This document shows positions 57,214-64,000 of a DNA stretch of 64,000 nucleotides, in pieces. The stretch lies in contig NZ_JAOCQD020000001.1 in NCBI RefSeq assembly GCF_025290835.2, positions 2,170,001 to 2,234,000 on the forward strand, in the 5' to 3' direction. A program made the position numbers and the translations under genes. The stretch comes from Aquabacterium sp. OR-4 (GTDB lineage Bacteria; Pseudomonadota; Gammaproteobacteria; Burkholderiales; Burkholderiaceae_C). The notes beneath the pieces are model-generated. The model was not told the origin of the DNA and did not search any database. It saw nothing but the letters and a program-made list of their open reading frames with translations. The first letter of the stretch is position 1; the number at the start of each line of letters is the position of its first letter.

Positions 57214-57765
57214 TTACTTGCTGCCCGCGGCAGCGTTCAGCGCCTTGATCACCTTGTCGGTGATGTCCACGCGCGGGCCGGCAAACACCACGTCCTGCAG
57301 GATCAGGTCGTACTTCTCGGTCTCGAAGATCTGCTTGATGACCTTGTTGGCCCGCTCGACGATGGCGGCGGTCTCTTCGTTGCGGCGCTGGTTCAGGTCT
57401 TCCTGGAACTCGCGGCGCTTGCGCTGCAGATCGCGGTCGTTCTCGACCAGCTCGCGCTGGCGGCGGTTCTTCTCGCCTTCGGACAGCGTGGGGGCGTCCT
57501 TTTCCAGCTTGTCGGCCGCGCCCTTGAGCTTGGCCGCCTGGTCGTTGAGGTCCTTGTCGCGCTTGACGAAGTCGGCTTCCATGCGCGCCAGCGCGGCCTT
57601 GGCCGGGGTGGCGTCACGCAGCACGCGTTCGCTGTTGACATAGCCGATCTTCAGCTCCTGGGCCTGGGCCGGCACCGACACCGCCAGCGCGCCACCCAGG
57701 GCAGCCACCACCAGCAGCGCGTGCGAGAGCGATTTCGTCAGCGATTGGAAGACTCGAGTGATCAT
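57214..57765 (-). CDS. skp: OmpH/Skp-family periplasmic chaperone
   Basis: 183 residues. A signal peptide (LLVVAALGGALAVSVPAQAQ) is followed by ELKIGYVNSERVLRDATPAK, then a long charged coiled coil (about 60-145) forming the tentacles of the trimer, and a short C-terminal beta segment with YDLILQDVVFAGPRVDITDK. It escorts unfolded outer-membrane proteins to the BamA complex. Its ATG overlaps the bamA stop by one base (TGATG). Confidence 0.94.
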   Translation of the reverse strand: MITRVFQSLTKSLSHALLVVAALGGALAVSVPAQAQELKIGYVNSERVLRDATPAKAALARMEADFVKRDKDLNDQAAKLKGAADKLEKDAPTLSEGEKNRRQRELVENDRDLQRKRREFQEDLNQRRNEETAAIVERANKVIKQIFETEKYDLILQDVVFAGPRVDITDKVIKALNAAAGSK

Positions 57766-60083
57766 CAGAACGCGGTCCCGATCTGGAATTGGAAACGTTG
57801 GATTCTATCCGTGGGCTGCTTCTTCAACGGCACGCCCCAGCTCATCTTCAGCGGGCCCACCGGCGAGACCCAGGAAAGCCCCAGGCCGGCCGACGAGCGC
57901 ACGCTGTCGGTGGTGATGCGCTCGCCCTCGCGCCACACGTTGCCGGCATCGGCAAAGGCGAACAGGCGCAGCGACTTGTCGTTGCCGGTGCCCGGCACCG
58001 GCAGGTACAGCTCGGTGTTCAGGTTGATCTTGCGCGCCCCGCCCACATAGGCGCCGGTGGGGTCGATCACGCCCAGCGAGTTCTGCTCGAAGACGCGCAC
58101 CGAGCCCAGACCGCCGCCGTAGAAGTTCTTGAACACCGGGTACGGGCGGCCACCCATGCCGGCGCCCCAGCCGAGCTCGCCGTTGACCATCAGGCTGAAC
58201 TTGGGCCACAGCTGGAAGAACTGCTGGTACTGCGCATTGGTGCGGGTGTAGCGCACGTCACCGGCCACGCTCCACTCGAAGTTGACGCGCTGGTAGCGGC
58301 CGGCCGAAGGCGACAGCGCGCTGTCGCGCTGGTCGCGCGCCCAGCCGACCGTGAGCGGCACGGCCAGCGAATTGGCACCGTACAGGTAGCGGTAGTTGAA
58401 GTAGCTGTTCGGGATGCCCGCGCCGGCGCCGATGCGGGTCTGCTCGGCACCAATGCCGAAGAACACCGTGTCGTACTCGGAGAACGGCACGCCAAAGCGC
58501 ACCGCGCCGCCCGGCGTGGCGATCTGGTACTGGTCACCCAGGCTGTTATACGGCCGCGAGGTGCGGTAGTACAGGTCGATGCCGCGCGAGATGCCATCGA
58601 CGGTGAAGTACGGGTCGACGCTCGAGAACACCAGGCTCTTGGACAGGCGGCTGGTGTTGACCTCGATGCCGAGGTAGTTGCCCGAACCGAACACGTTGTC
58701 CTGGCGGATCGAGGCGGTGAGCGCCAGGCGGTCGGCGCTGGAGAAGGTCAGGCCCAGCATCAGGCTGCCGGTGGGCTTTTCGCTGACGTTGAAGCTGAGG
58801 TCGACCTGGTCGGCAGTGCCGGCCACCTCGTTGGTGTCGACCGTGACTTCCTTGAAGTAGCCCAGGCGCTCGGCGCGCTCGCGCGAGAGCTTGATCTTCT
58901 CGCCGTCGTACCAGCTGGCCTCGAGCTGGCGGAACTCGCGGCGCACCACTTCGTCGCGGGTGCGGGTGTTGCCGGCCACGTCGATGCGGCGCACGTACAC
59001 GCGGCGCTGCGGCTCGGCCACCAGCACCACCGCCACCTGGCCGGTGGCGCGGTCGATCTCGGGCCGTGCGTCCACGCGGGCGAAGGCGTAGCCGTAGGTG
59101 CCGAACAGGTCGGTGAAGGCCTTGGTGGTGTCGGTCACCACGGCGGCGCGGTAGGGCTCGCCGGGCTTGATGCCGACCAGGCGGCGGAAGTCTTCCTCGC
59201 GGCCCAGAAAGTCGCCCTGCAGGCGCACGCCGGTCACGGTGTAGGGCTGGCCCTCGCGCACGGTGATCGTGATCGAGATGTCCTGCTTGTCGGGCGAGAT
59301 CGTGACCTGCGCGTTCTCGATCGCGAACTCGAGGTAGCCGCGGTTCAGGTAGTGCGAGCGCAGGGTCTCGAGGTCGGCGTTGAGCTTGGCGCGCGAGTAG
59401 CGGTCGTTCTTGGTGTACCAGGTCAGCCAGCCGCTGGTGGTCAGGTCCATCAGGCCCAGCAGCGAGCTTTCGCTGAACACCTTGGCGCCGACCAGGCGGA
59501 TCTCCTTGATCTTGGCGGCGTCGCCCTCGGTCATCGTGAAGGTCACGTTGACGCGGTTGCGCTCGGTGGGGGTGATGGTGGTCACCACCTCGGCGCCATA
59601 CAGGCTGCGCGACAGGTACTGGCGCTTGATCTCCTGCTCGGCGCGGTCGACCAGGGCCTTGTCGAAGGGCAGGCCTTCGCCGATGCCGGCGTCCTTCAGG
59701 GACTTGACCAGCGTGTCCTTGTCGAACTCTTTCAGGCCCACGAAGCTCACCGCCTCGATGACCGGGCGCTCCTCGACCACGACCACCGCCACGCGACCGT
59801 CGATCTCGATGCGAACGTCCTTGAACAGGCCGGTGGCAAACAGCGCGCGCAGCGCGGCAGCGGCCTTTTCGTCGGTGTAGGTGTCGCCGATGCGGAAGGG
59901 CAGCGCGGCAAACACGGTGCCCGGGTCGGTGCGCTGCAGGCCCTCGACGCGGATGTCGGCCAGGGCAAAGGGCTCGACCGCACGGGCGGCCGGGCTGGCC
60001 GCCAGCAAGGCTGCGGCGGCCACGGCCACGGCAGCAGGACGGAACAGACGATCGGAGAAGCGATCAGGTGCGAAAGGAAGCAT
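57765..60083 (-). CDS. bamA: Outer-membrane protein assembly factor BamA
   Basis: 772-residue essential outer-membrane insertase. A signal peptide (cleavage after AARA near residue 35) is followed by five POTRA domains (about 36-440: ADIRVEGLQRTDPGTVFAAL at POTRA1, RRIDVAGNTRTRDEVVRREF at POTRA5) and a 16-stranded barrel ending QFQIGTAF with the terminal Phe. The normally invariant loop-6 motif VRGF/Y reads VRVF (662-665) here, a Gly-to-Val change. ATG 60083 is 8 bp after the rseP stop. It sits in the usual rseP-bamA-skp order. Confidence 0.96.
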   Translation of the reverse strand: MLPFAPDRFSDRLFRPAAVAVAAAALLAASPAARAVEPFALADIRVEGLQRTDPGTVFAALPFRIGDTYTDEKAAAALRALFATGLFKDVRIEIDGRVAVVVVEERPVIEAVSFVGLKEFDKDTLVKSLKDAGIGEGLPFDKALVDRAEQEIKRQYLSRSLYGAEVVTTITPTERNRVNVTFTMTEGDAAKIKEIRLVGAKVFSESSLLGLMDLTTSGWLTWYTKNDRYSRAKLNADLETLRSHYLNRGYLEFAIENAQVTISPDKQDISITITVREGQPYTVTGVRLQGDFLGREEDFRRLVGIKPGEPYRAAVVTDTTKAFTDLFGTYGYAFARVDARPEIDRATGQVAVVLVAEPQRRVYVRRIDVAGNTRTRDEVVRREFRQLEASWYDGEKIKLSRERAERLGYFKEVTVDTNEVAGTADQVDLSFNVSEKPTGSLMLGLTFSSADRLALTASIRQDNVFGSGNYLGIEVNTSRLSKSLVFSSVDPYFTVDGISRGIDLYYRTSRPYNSLGDQYQIATPGGAVRFGVPFSEYDTVFFGIGAEQTRIGAGAGIPNSYFNYRYLYGANSLAVPLTVGWARDQRDSALSPSAGRYQRVNFEWSVAGDVRYTRTNAQYQQFFQLWPKFSLMVNGELGWGAGMGGRPYPVFKNFYGGGLGSVRVFEQNSLGVIDPTGAYVGGARKINLNTELYLPVPGTGNDKSLRLFAFADAGNVWREGERITTDSVRSSAGLGLSWVSPVGPLKMSWGVPLKKQPTDRIQRFQFQIGTAF

Positions 60084-60091
60084 CAGCGCTT

Positions 60092-61474
60092 TCAGTGCAG
60101 GCCCACCAGGCGGGCCACATCGTTGAAGAGGGCCACCGACATCATCAGCAGCAGGATCGCAATGCCGCCCCGTTGCAGGCGGGCGAGCCACTGATCGGAG
60201 ACCGGGCGGCCGGTCAGACCCTCGAAGAAGAAATATAGCAGGTGGCCGCCGTCCAGCATGGGCAGCGGCAGCAGGTTCAGCACCCCGAGGCTGACGCTCA
60301 CCATGGCCAGGAAACCGAGGTAGTAGGCCAGGCCGCGCTCGACCGACTGCCCGGCCACGTCGGCGATGGTGAGCGGGCCGCTGAGGTTCTTGAACGAGGC
60401 TTCACCGATCAGCATGCGGCCGATCATGCGCAGCGACAGCATCGACACCTCGGCCGTGCGCGCCACGCCCTTGCTGAGGCCCTCAATGGGCCCCAGCCGC
60501 ACCAGCACGGTCTGCAGCGGGCCGCCCACGAAGGCGTCGATGCGGCCGATGCGGCGCTCGCCGTCGCGCACCAGGCGCGGCGTGACGGCCAGGCTCAGTT
60601 CGCGGCCGTCGCGCTGCACGCGCCAGTCCATGGGGCGGGCGGTGTCGCCGCCGTCCAGACCCTGGCCAGACGCGCGGATGCGCTCGAACAGCTCGGCCGA
60701 ATCGGCCACCAGGCGGCCGTCGACCATCAGCACCCGGTCGCCCTTGCGCAGGCCGGCCAGCGCGGCCGGGCCGCCGGCCTTGACCTCGCCCAGCACCGGC
60801 TCGCTGTAGGCCTGGCCCAGGCCGATGCGCTTCATCACCGCGGCGTCGATGTCGCGAGCGCCCAGTTCGTCGAGCGCCAGGCGCAGATGGCGCCGGCCGC
60901 GGCCCTGGCTGTCGCTGACCTCCAGCACCAGCGGCTGGCCCTGCAGCGCATGCTGGGTGACCTGCCAGCGCAGTTCGTTCAGCGAGGGCAGCGGCACCCA
61001 CTGGCCGTCTTCGTCCTGCCAGGCCTGCACCCAGTCGCCGGTGCGCATGCCGGCGCGCTCGGCCACGCTGCCGGCCAGCGGCGCCGACAGCAGCGGCTTG
61101 CTTTCGGTGATGCCGATCCAGTGCGCCGCGGCGTACAGCAGCACCGCCAGCACCAGGTTGGCCACCGGGCCGGCGGCCACGATGGCGCTGCGCTGCCACA
61201 GCGGCTTGCGGTTGAAGGCCTGGTTCAGCTCGTGCGGGGCCACCGGGCCCTCGCGCTCGTCGAGCATGCGCACATAGCCGCCCAGCGGCAGCGCCGACAG
61301 CACGAACTCGGTGTGCTGGGCGCTTTTTTGCCGGCGCCAGAGCACGCGGCCGAAGCCCATCGAGAAGCGCAGCACCTTCACGCCGCAGGCGCGGGCTACG
61401 CGGTAGTGGCCCCACTCATGCACCAGGATCAGCACGCCCAGCGTGAGCAGGAACGCGAACACGGTGGTGATCAT
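60092..61474 (-). CDS. rseP: RIP metalloprotease RseP (site-2 protease)
   Basis: 460-residue inner-membrane zinc protease that cleaves anti-sigma factor RseA after DegS and also clears signal-peptide remnants. The zinc motif HEWGH is at residues 19-23. Two PDZ domains occupy the periplasmic part (about 125-310, with [11 protein letters not shown] and [13 protein letters not shown]). The third zinc ligand lies in [19 protein letters not shown]. Four membrane helices are visible. It works at the junction of envelope stress sensing and BamA-mediated assembly, encoded next door. Its start overlaps the dxr stop as ATGA. Confidence 0.96.
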   Translation of the reverse strand: MITTVFAFLLTLGVLILVHEWGHYRVARACGVKVLRFSMGFGRVLWRRQKSAQHTEFVLSALPLGGYVRMLDEREGPVAPHELNQAFNRKPLWQRSAIVAAGPVANLVLAVLLYAAAHWIGITESKPLLSAPLAGSVAERAGMRTGDWVQAWQDEDGQWVPLPSLNELRWQVTQHALQGQPLVLEVSDSQGRGRRHLRLALDELGARDIDAAVMKRIGLGQAYSEPVLGEVKAGGPAALAGLRKGDRVLMVDGRLVADSAELFERIRASGQGLDGGDTARPMDWRVQRDGRELSLAVTPRLVRDGERRIGRIDAFVGGPLQTVLVRLGPIEGLSKGVARTAEVSMLSLRMIGRMLIGEASFKNLSGPLTIADVAGQSVERGLAYYLGFLAMVSVSLGVLNLLPLPMLDGGHLLYFFFEGLTGRPVSDQWLARLQRGGIAILLLMMSVALFNDVARLVGLH

Positions 61475-62667
61475 CGGGCAAACGCCTTGGAGCAGGCCTG
61501 CACATGGGCCAGGGCCAGGCTGCGGGCGCGCCCATCGAGCGCCAGCAGGTCATCGAGCGTGGCCGCGTCGGCGGCGCCTGGAATCAACGCCGCCACGGTG
61601 TCGGCGTTGACGCGGTGGATGTCGGTGAAGCGCAGCTGCCGGTCGAGAAAGGCGGCCACCGCCACCTCGTTGGCCGCGTTCAGCACCGTGGTGCTGCCCT
61701 CGGGGCCGCGCAGCGCGTCGTAGGCCAGCTGCAGGCCCGGAAAGCGCATCGCATCGGCCGGCTCGAAGCTGAGCGCGGCCAGCTTCAGAAAATCCAGCGC
61801 ATCGGCGCCGGAGGCAATGCGCTCGGGCCAGGCCAGGCCCACGGCGATGGGCACCTTCATGTCGGGCGTGCCCAGCTGGGCCAGCACCGAGTTGTCGCGG
61901 CACACCACCATCGAGTGGATGATGCTTTGCGGGTGCAGCACCACCTCGATCTGCTCGGGCGCCAGGTCGAACAGCCAGCGCGCCTCGATCACCTCGAGCG
62001 CCTTGTTCATCATGGTGGCCGAGTCGACCGAGATCTTGCGGCCCATCACCCAGTTGGGATGGGCCACGGCCTGCTCGGGCGTCACGCTGTGCAGCGTGGC
62101 CGGATCACGCGTGCGGAACGGCCCGCCCGAGGCGGTGAGCACGATGCGCGCGATGCGCTGCGGCCAGGCGCGGCGGTCTTCGGGCAGGCACTGGAAGATG
62201 GCCGAGTGCTCGCTGTCGATGGGCAGCAGCTCGGCGCCGCCTTCGCGCACGGCCTGCATGAACAGCCGGCCGCCCACCACCAGGGCTTCCTTGTTGGCCA
62301 GCATCAGCTTCTTGCCGGCGCGGGCCGCCGCAATGCAGGCCGGCAGGCCGGCGGCGCCCACAATGGCCGCCATCACGCGATCGACCTCGGGGTGCGCCGC
62401 CACCTCGGCCAGGGCCTGCGGGCCGTGCAGCACCTCGGTGGCCAGGCTGTCGGCGGCCAGCAGGCTGCGCAGCTGCGCGGCCTGCGCGGCCGTGCCCACC
62501 ACGGCGTAGCGCGGGCGCCAGCGCCGGCACAGCGCGGCCAGGTCATCCACCCGGTGCTGGGCCGTGAGCGCAAAGGCTTCATAGCGGTCGGGGTGCAGCG
62601 CCATCACGTCCAGCGTGCTGGTGCCCACCGATCCGGTGGCGCCGAGGATGCAGACACGTTCAAGCAT
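61471..62667 (-). CDS. dxr: 1-deoxy-D-xylulose 5-phosphate reductoisomerase
   Basis: 398 residues. Second step of the non-mevalonate isoprenoid pathway: converts DXP to MEP with NADPH. The N-terminal nucleotide-binding loop is [35 protein letters not shown] and [15 protein letters not shown] carry substrate- and metal-binding residues; [10 protein letters not shown] and [20 protein letters not shown] follow the family exactly. It supplies precursors for the undecaprenyl diphosphate made by UppS in the same operon. ATG 62667; overlaps rseP by 4 nt. Confidence 0.97.
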   Translation of the reverse strand: MLERVCILGATGSVGTSTLDVMALHPDRYEAFALTAQHRVDDLAALCRRWRPRYAVVGTAAQAAQLRSLLAADSLATEVLHGPQALAEVAAHPEVDRVMAAIVGAAGLPACIAAARAGKKLMLANKEALVVGGRLFMQAVREGGAELLPIDSEHSAIFQCLPEDRRAWPQRIARIVLTASGGPFRTRDPATLHSVTPEQAVAHPNWVMGRKISVDSATMMNKALEVIEARWLFDLAPEQIEVVLHPQSIIHSMVVCRDNSVLAQLGTPDMKVPIAVGLAWPERIASGADALDFLKLAALSFEPADAMRFPGLQLAYDALRGPEGSTTVLNAANEVAVAAFLDRQLRFTDIHRVNADTVAALIPGAADAATLDDLLALDGRARSLALAHVQACSKAFAR

Positions 62668-62697
62668 GCAGAGATCCGGTAGGCCGACAGGCGGAGG

Positions 62698-63531
62698 TCA
62701 GAGGCTGATCAGCGCCATGGCGGCGGGCAGCACCGGCAGCAGCGCGTCGATGCGGTCGAGCACGCCGCCGTGGCCGGGCAGCAGGCCGCTGGAATCCTTG
62801 GCGCCGCAGGCGCGCTTGACCAGCGACTCGAACAGGTCGCCCACCACGCTCAGGCCGGCCAGGCCCAGGCAGCCCAGCACCAGGGCCCACCAGCCAAAGG
62901 TGCCCAGCAGCTGGGTGTACAGGCTGGCCGAGCCCAGCGCGTGGTGGCGGTCGACCCAGACCCACAGCCAGGCCAGCAGCAGCACGCCGACCCAGCCCGA
63001 GAACACGCCTTCCCAGCTCTTGCCCGGGCTGATGCCGGGTGCCAGCTTGCGGCGGCCAAAGGCGCGGCCGCCGAAGTAGGCGGCAATGTCGGCCATCCAC
63101 ACCAGGGCCATGGCCGACAGCAGAAAATTGATGCCGATGACGCGCGCCGCGGCAATGGCGTTCCAGCCCACCGCCAGCAGCGCCACGCCGATCAGCCAGC
63201 GCAGCGCCAGCGGCAGCCGCGGCCAGCCCTGCGGCCCGGCACGCAGGGCCAGGCCGCCCGCCACCACCCAGGCCAGCGTGGCCGGCCACCACAGGCCGCG
63301 CTGCTCGGGCAAGGCCTTGTCGAGGCCGAGGATGACCGACACCGCCACCACCGCCAGGCCAGTGGCCACGGCCACGGCGCCGGCGCGGCCGTTCAGGCGC
63401 GACCATTCCCAGCCGGCGGCGCCGATCAGCAGCAGCGACAGCGCGGCAAAGGGCCAGGCCATCGGCGCAAACAGGGCCGGCAACAGCACGCCCAGCAGCA
63501 CGAGGGCGGTGATCACGCGCTGGCGCAGCAT
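62698..63531 (-). CDS. cdsA: Phosphatidate cytidylyltransferase (CDP-diacylglycerol synthase)
   Basis: 277-residue polytopic membrane enzyme making CDP-diacylglycerol from CTP and phosphatidate, the branch point of phospholipid synthesis. About eight hydrophobic helices. The family signature near the C-terminus is present: SVVGDLFESLVKRACGAKDS, then SGLLPGHGGVLDRIDALLP. DIAAYFGGRAFGRRKLAPGI and SPGKSWEGVFSGW mark the catalytic cytosolic region. ATG 63531 lies 13 bp after the uppS stop. Confidence 0.96.
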   Translation of the reverse strand: MLRQRVITALVLLGVLLPALFAPMAWPFAALSLLLIGAAGWEWSRLNGRAGAVAVATGLAVVAVSVILGLDKALPEQRGLWWPATLAWVVAGGLALRAGPQGWPRLPLALRWLIGVALLAVGWNAIAAARVIGINFLLSAMALVWMADIAAYFGGRAFGRRKLAPGISPGKSWEGVFSGWVGVLLLAWLWVWVDRHHALGSASLYTQLLGTFGWWALVLGCLGLAGLSVVGDLFESLVKRACGAKDSSGLLPGHGGVLDRIDALLPVLPAAMALISL

Positions 63532-63544
63532 CGCGATACCGGGC

Positions 63545-64000
63545 TCAGGGCGCCGTGGGCAGGACGGCGCCGAAGCGGCGCTCGCGCCCGGCGTAATCGG
63601 ACAGTGCGGCGTCCAGCGCCGCGGCGTCGAAGTCGGGCCACAGGCAGTCGGTGAACACCAGCTCCGAGTAGGCCACCTGCCACAGCAGGAAGTTGCTGAT
63701 GCGCACCTCGCCGCCGGTGCGGATGAACAGGTCGGGGTCGGGTGCATGGCGCATGGCCATGCGCTCGCTCAGCGCCTGCTCGGTGATGGCCTCGGGCGCC
63801 AGCCCGTCGCGCACGGCCTGGCGCGCGGCCTGCACCACGTCCCAGCGGCCACCGTAGTTGAAGGCCACGCTGAGCGTGATGCGGGTGTTGTGCCGGGTGG
63901 CCTGCTCGGCCTCGGCCCAGGCGGCGCGCAGGCGGTCGCTGACCGCCTCGCGGTCGCCCACGATGACGATCTTGACCCCGTCCTTGGCCAGCTTGGCCAG
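63545..64000 (-). CDS. uppS: Undecaprenyl diphosphate synthase, 5' end outside window
   Basis: C-terminal ~150 residues of the cis-prenyltransferase that makes the C55 carrier lipid for peptidoglycan and O-antigen. Visible hallmarks: VAFNYGGRWDVVQAARQA, the substrate-binding PDPDLFIRTGGEVRISNFLL, and WQVAYSELVFTDCLWPDF. The N-terminal catalytic Asp and start codon lie beyond base 64000. It is the most upstream visible gene of the envelope operon. GGEVRISNF has Val where most homologues have Gln, Lys or Met; I attach no weight to this. Confidence 0.95.
   Translation of the reverse strand: MAKLAKDGVKIVIVGDREAVSDRLRAAWAEAEQATRHNTRITLSVAFNYGGRWDVVQAARQAVRDGLAPEAITEQALSERMAMRHAPDPDLFIRTGGEVRISNFLLWQVAYSELVFTDCLWPDFDAAALDAALSDYAGRERRFGAVLPTAP

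Overview
The window is dense, high-GC chromosomal DNA with no rRNA or tRNA genes, no CRISPR array and no recognisable insertion sequence. Gene content and order point to a betaproteobacterium of the order Burkholderiales, probably the Rubrivivax/Leptothrix/Ideonella side of it. Supporting this are an H-NS-type nucleoid protein with a C-terminal TWSGRGLQPKWL motif, a porin next to tripartite tricarboxylate transporter genes, the ppsA/ppsR divergent pair, a PEP-CTERM surface protein, and the block uppS-cdsA-dxr-rseP-bamA-skp-lpxD-fabZ-lpxA-lpxB-rnhB. The genus is not determinable from what I can see.

Layout. 1-3.8 kb: kbl (cut by the window edge) divergent from an XRE-cupin regulator, then argA, a YggX-type protein and an H-NS-like gene. 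3.9-12 kb: a large MASE1-PAS-GGDEF-EAL protein, dnaG, a 524-bp gene-free leader and rpoD with a strong terminator. 12.1-14.7 kb: adenylate cyclase-FHA, a lone receiver protein and hemH. 14.7-17.6 kb: a 962-residue PEP-CTERM protein, convergent with hemH. 17.6-24.2 kb: porin-tctC-tctB-tctA divergent from the two-component pair tctD-tctE, a citrate/tricarboxylate-type uptake unit. 24.2-26.4 kb: LysR regulator, DUF1761 membrane protein, hslR. 26.4-30.5 kb: grpE-dnaK-dnaJ with sigma-32-type promoter sequences. 30.7-33.7 kb: a TPR protein with a degenerate receiver domain, facing a radical SAM protein that has a LexA-type SOS box at its start codon. 33.8-37 kb: the rpsF-priB-rpsR-rplI operon followed by dnaB. 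37-42.8 kb: a sodium:solute symporter, ppsA, and divergent ppsR.

42.8-51.5 kb is the least ordinary metabolic part. A five-gene minus-strand run (thiolase, acyl-CoA ligase, DctP-type binding protein, fused DctQM permease, PPC/DUF296 protein) stands back to back with an IclR regulator and a short-chain dehydrogenase. It looks like an import-and-degrade cluster for an unknown organic acid. It contains two simple-sequence tracts that could vary in length: an 8-bp tandem array abutting the DUF296 start codon and an uninterrupted C11 run in codons 3-6 of the dehydrogenase. 51.5-52.3 kb: a small MazF-type toxin-antitoxin module ending in a 24-bp perfect inverted repeat. 52.3-64 kb: the envelope operon read from uppS (cut by the window edge) to a TrmH-family methyltransferase, supplying undecaprenyl diphosphate, CDP-diacylglycerol, isoprenoid precursor, outer-membrane assembly factors and lipid A.

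Most genes are textbook members of their families. The observations most worth following are the SOS-controlled, probably leaderless radical SAM gene; the simple-sequence tracts; the long rpoD leader with an open frame ending exactly on the rpoD start; the PEP-CTERM protein with a repeat-encoded pre-signal extension; and a Gly-to-Val change in the normally invariant VRGF/Y motif of BamA.
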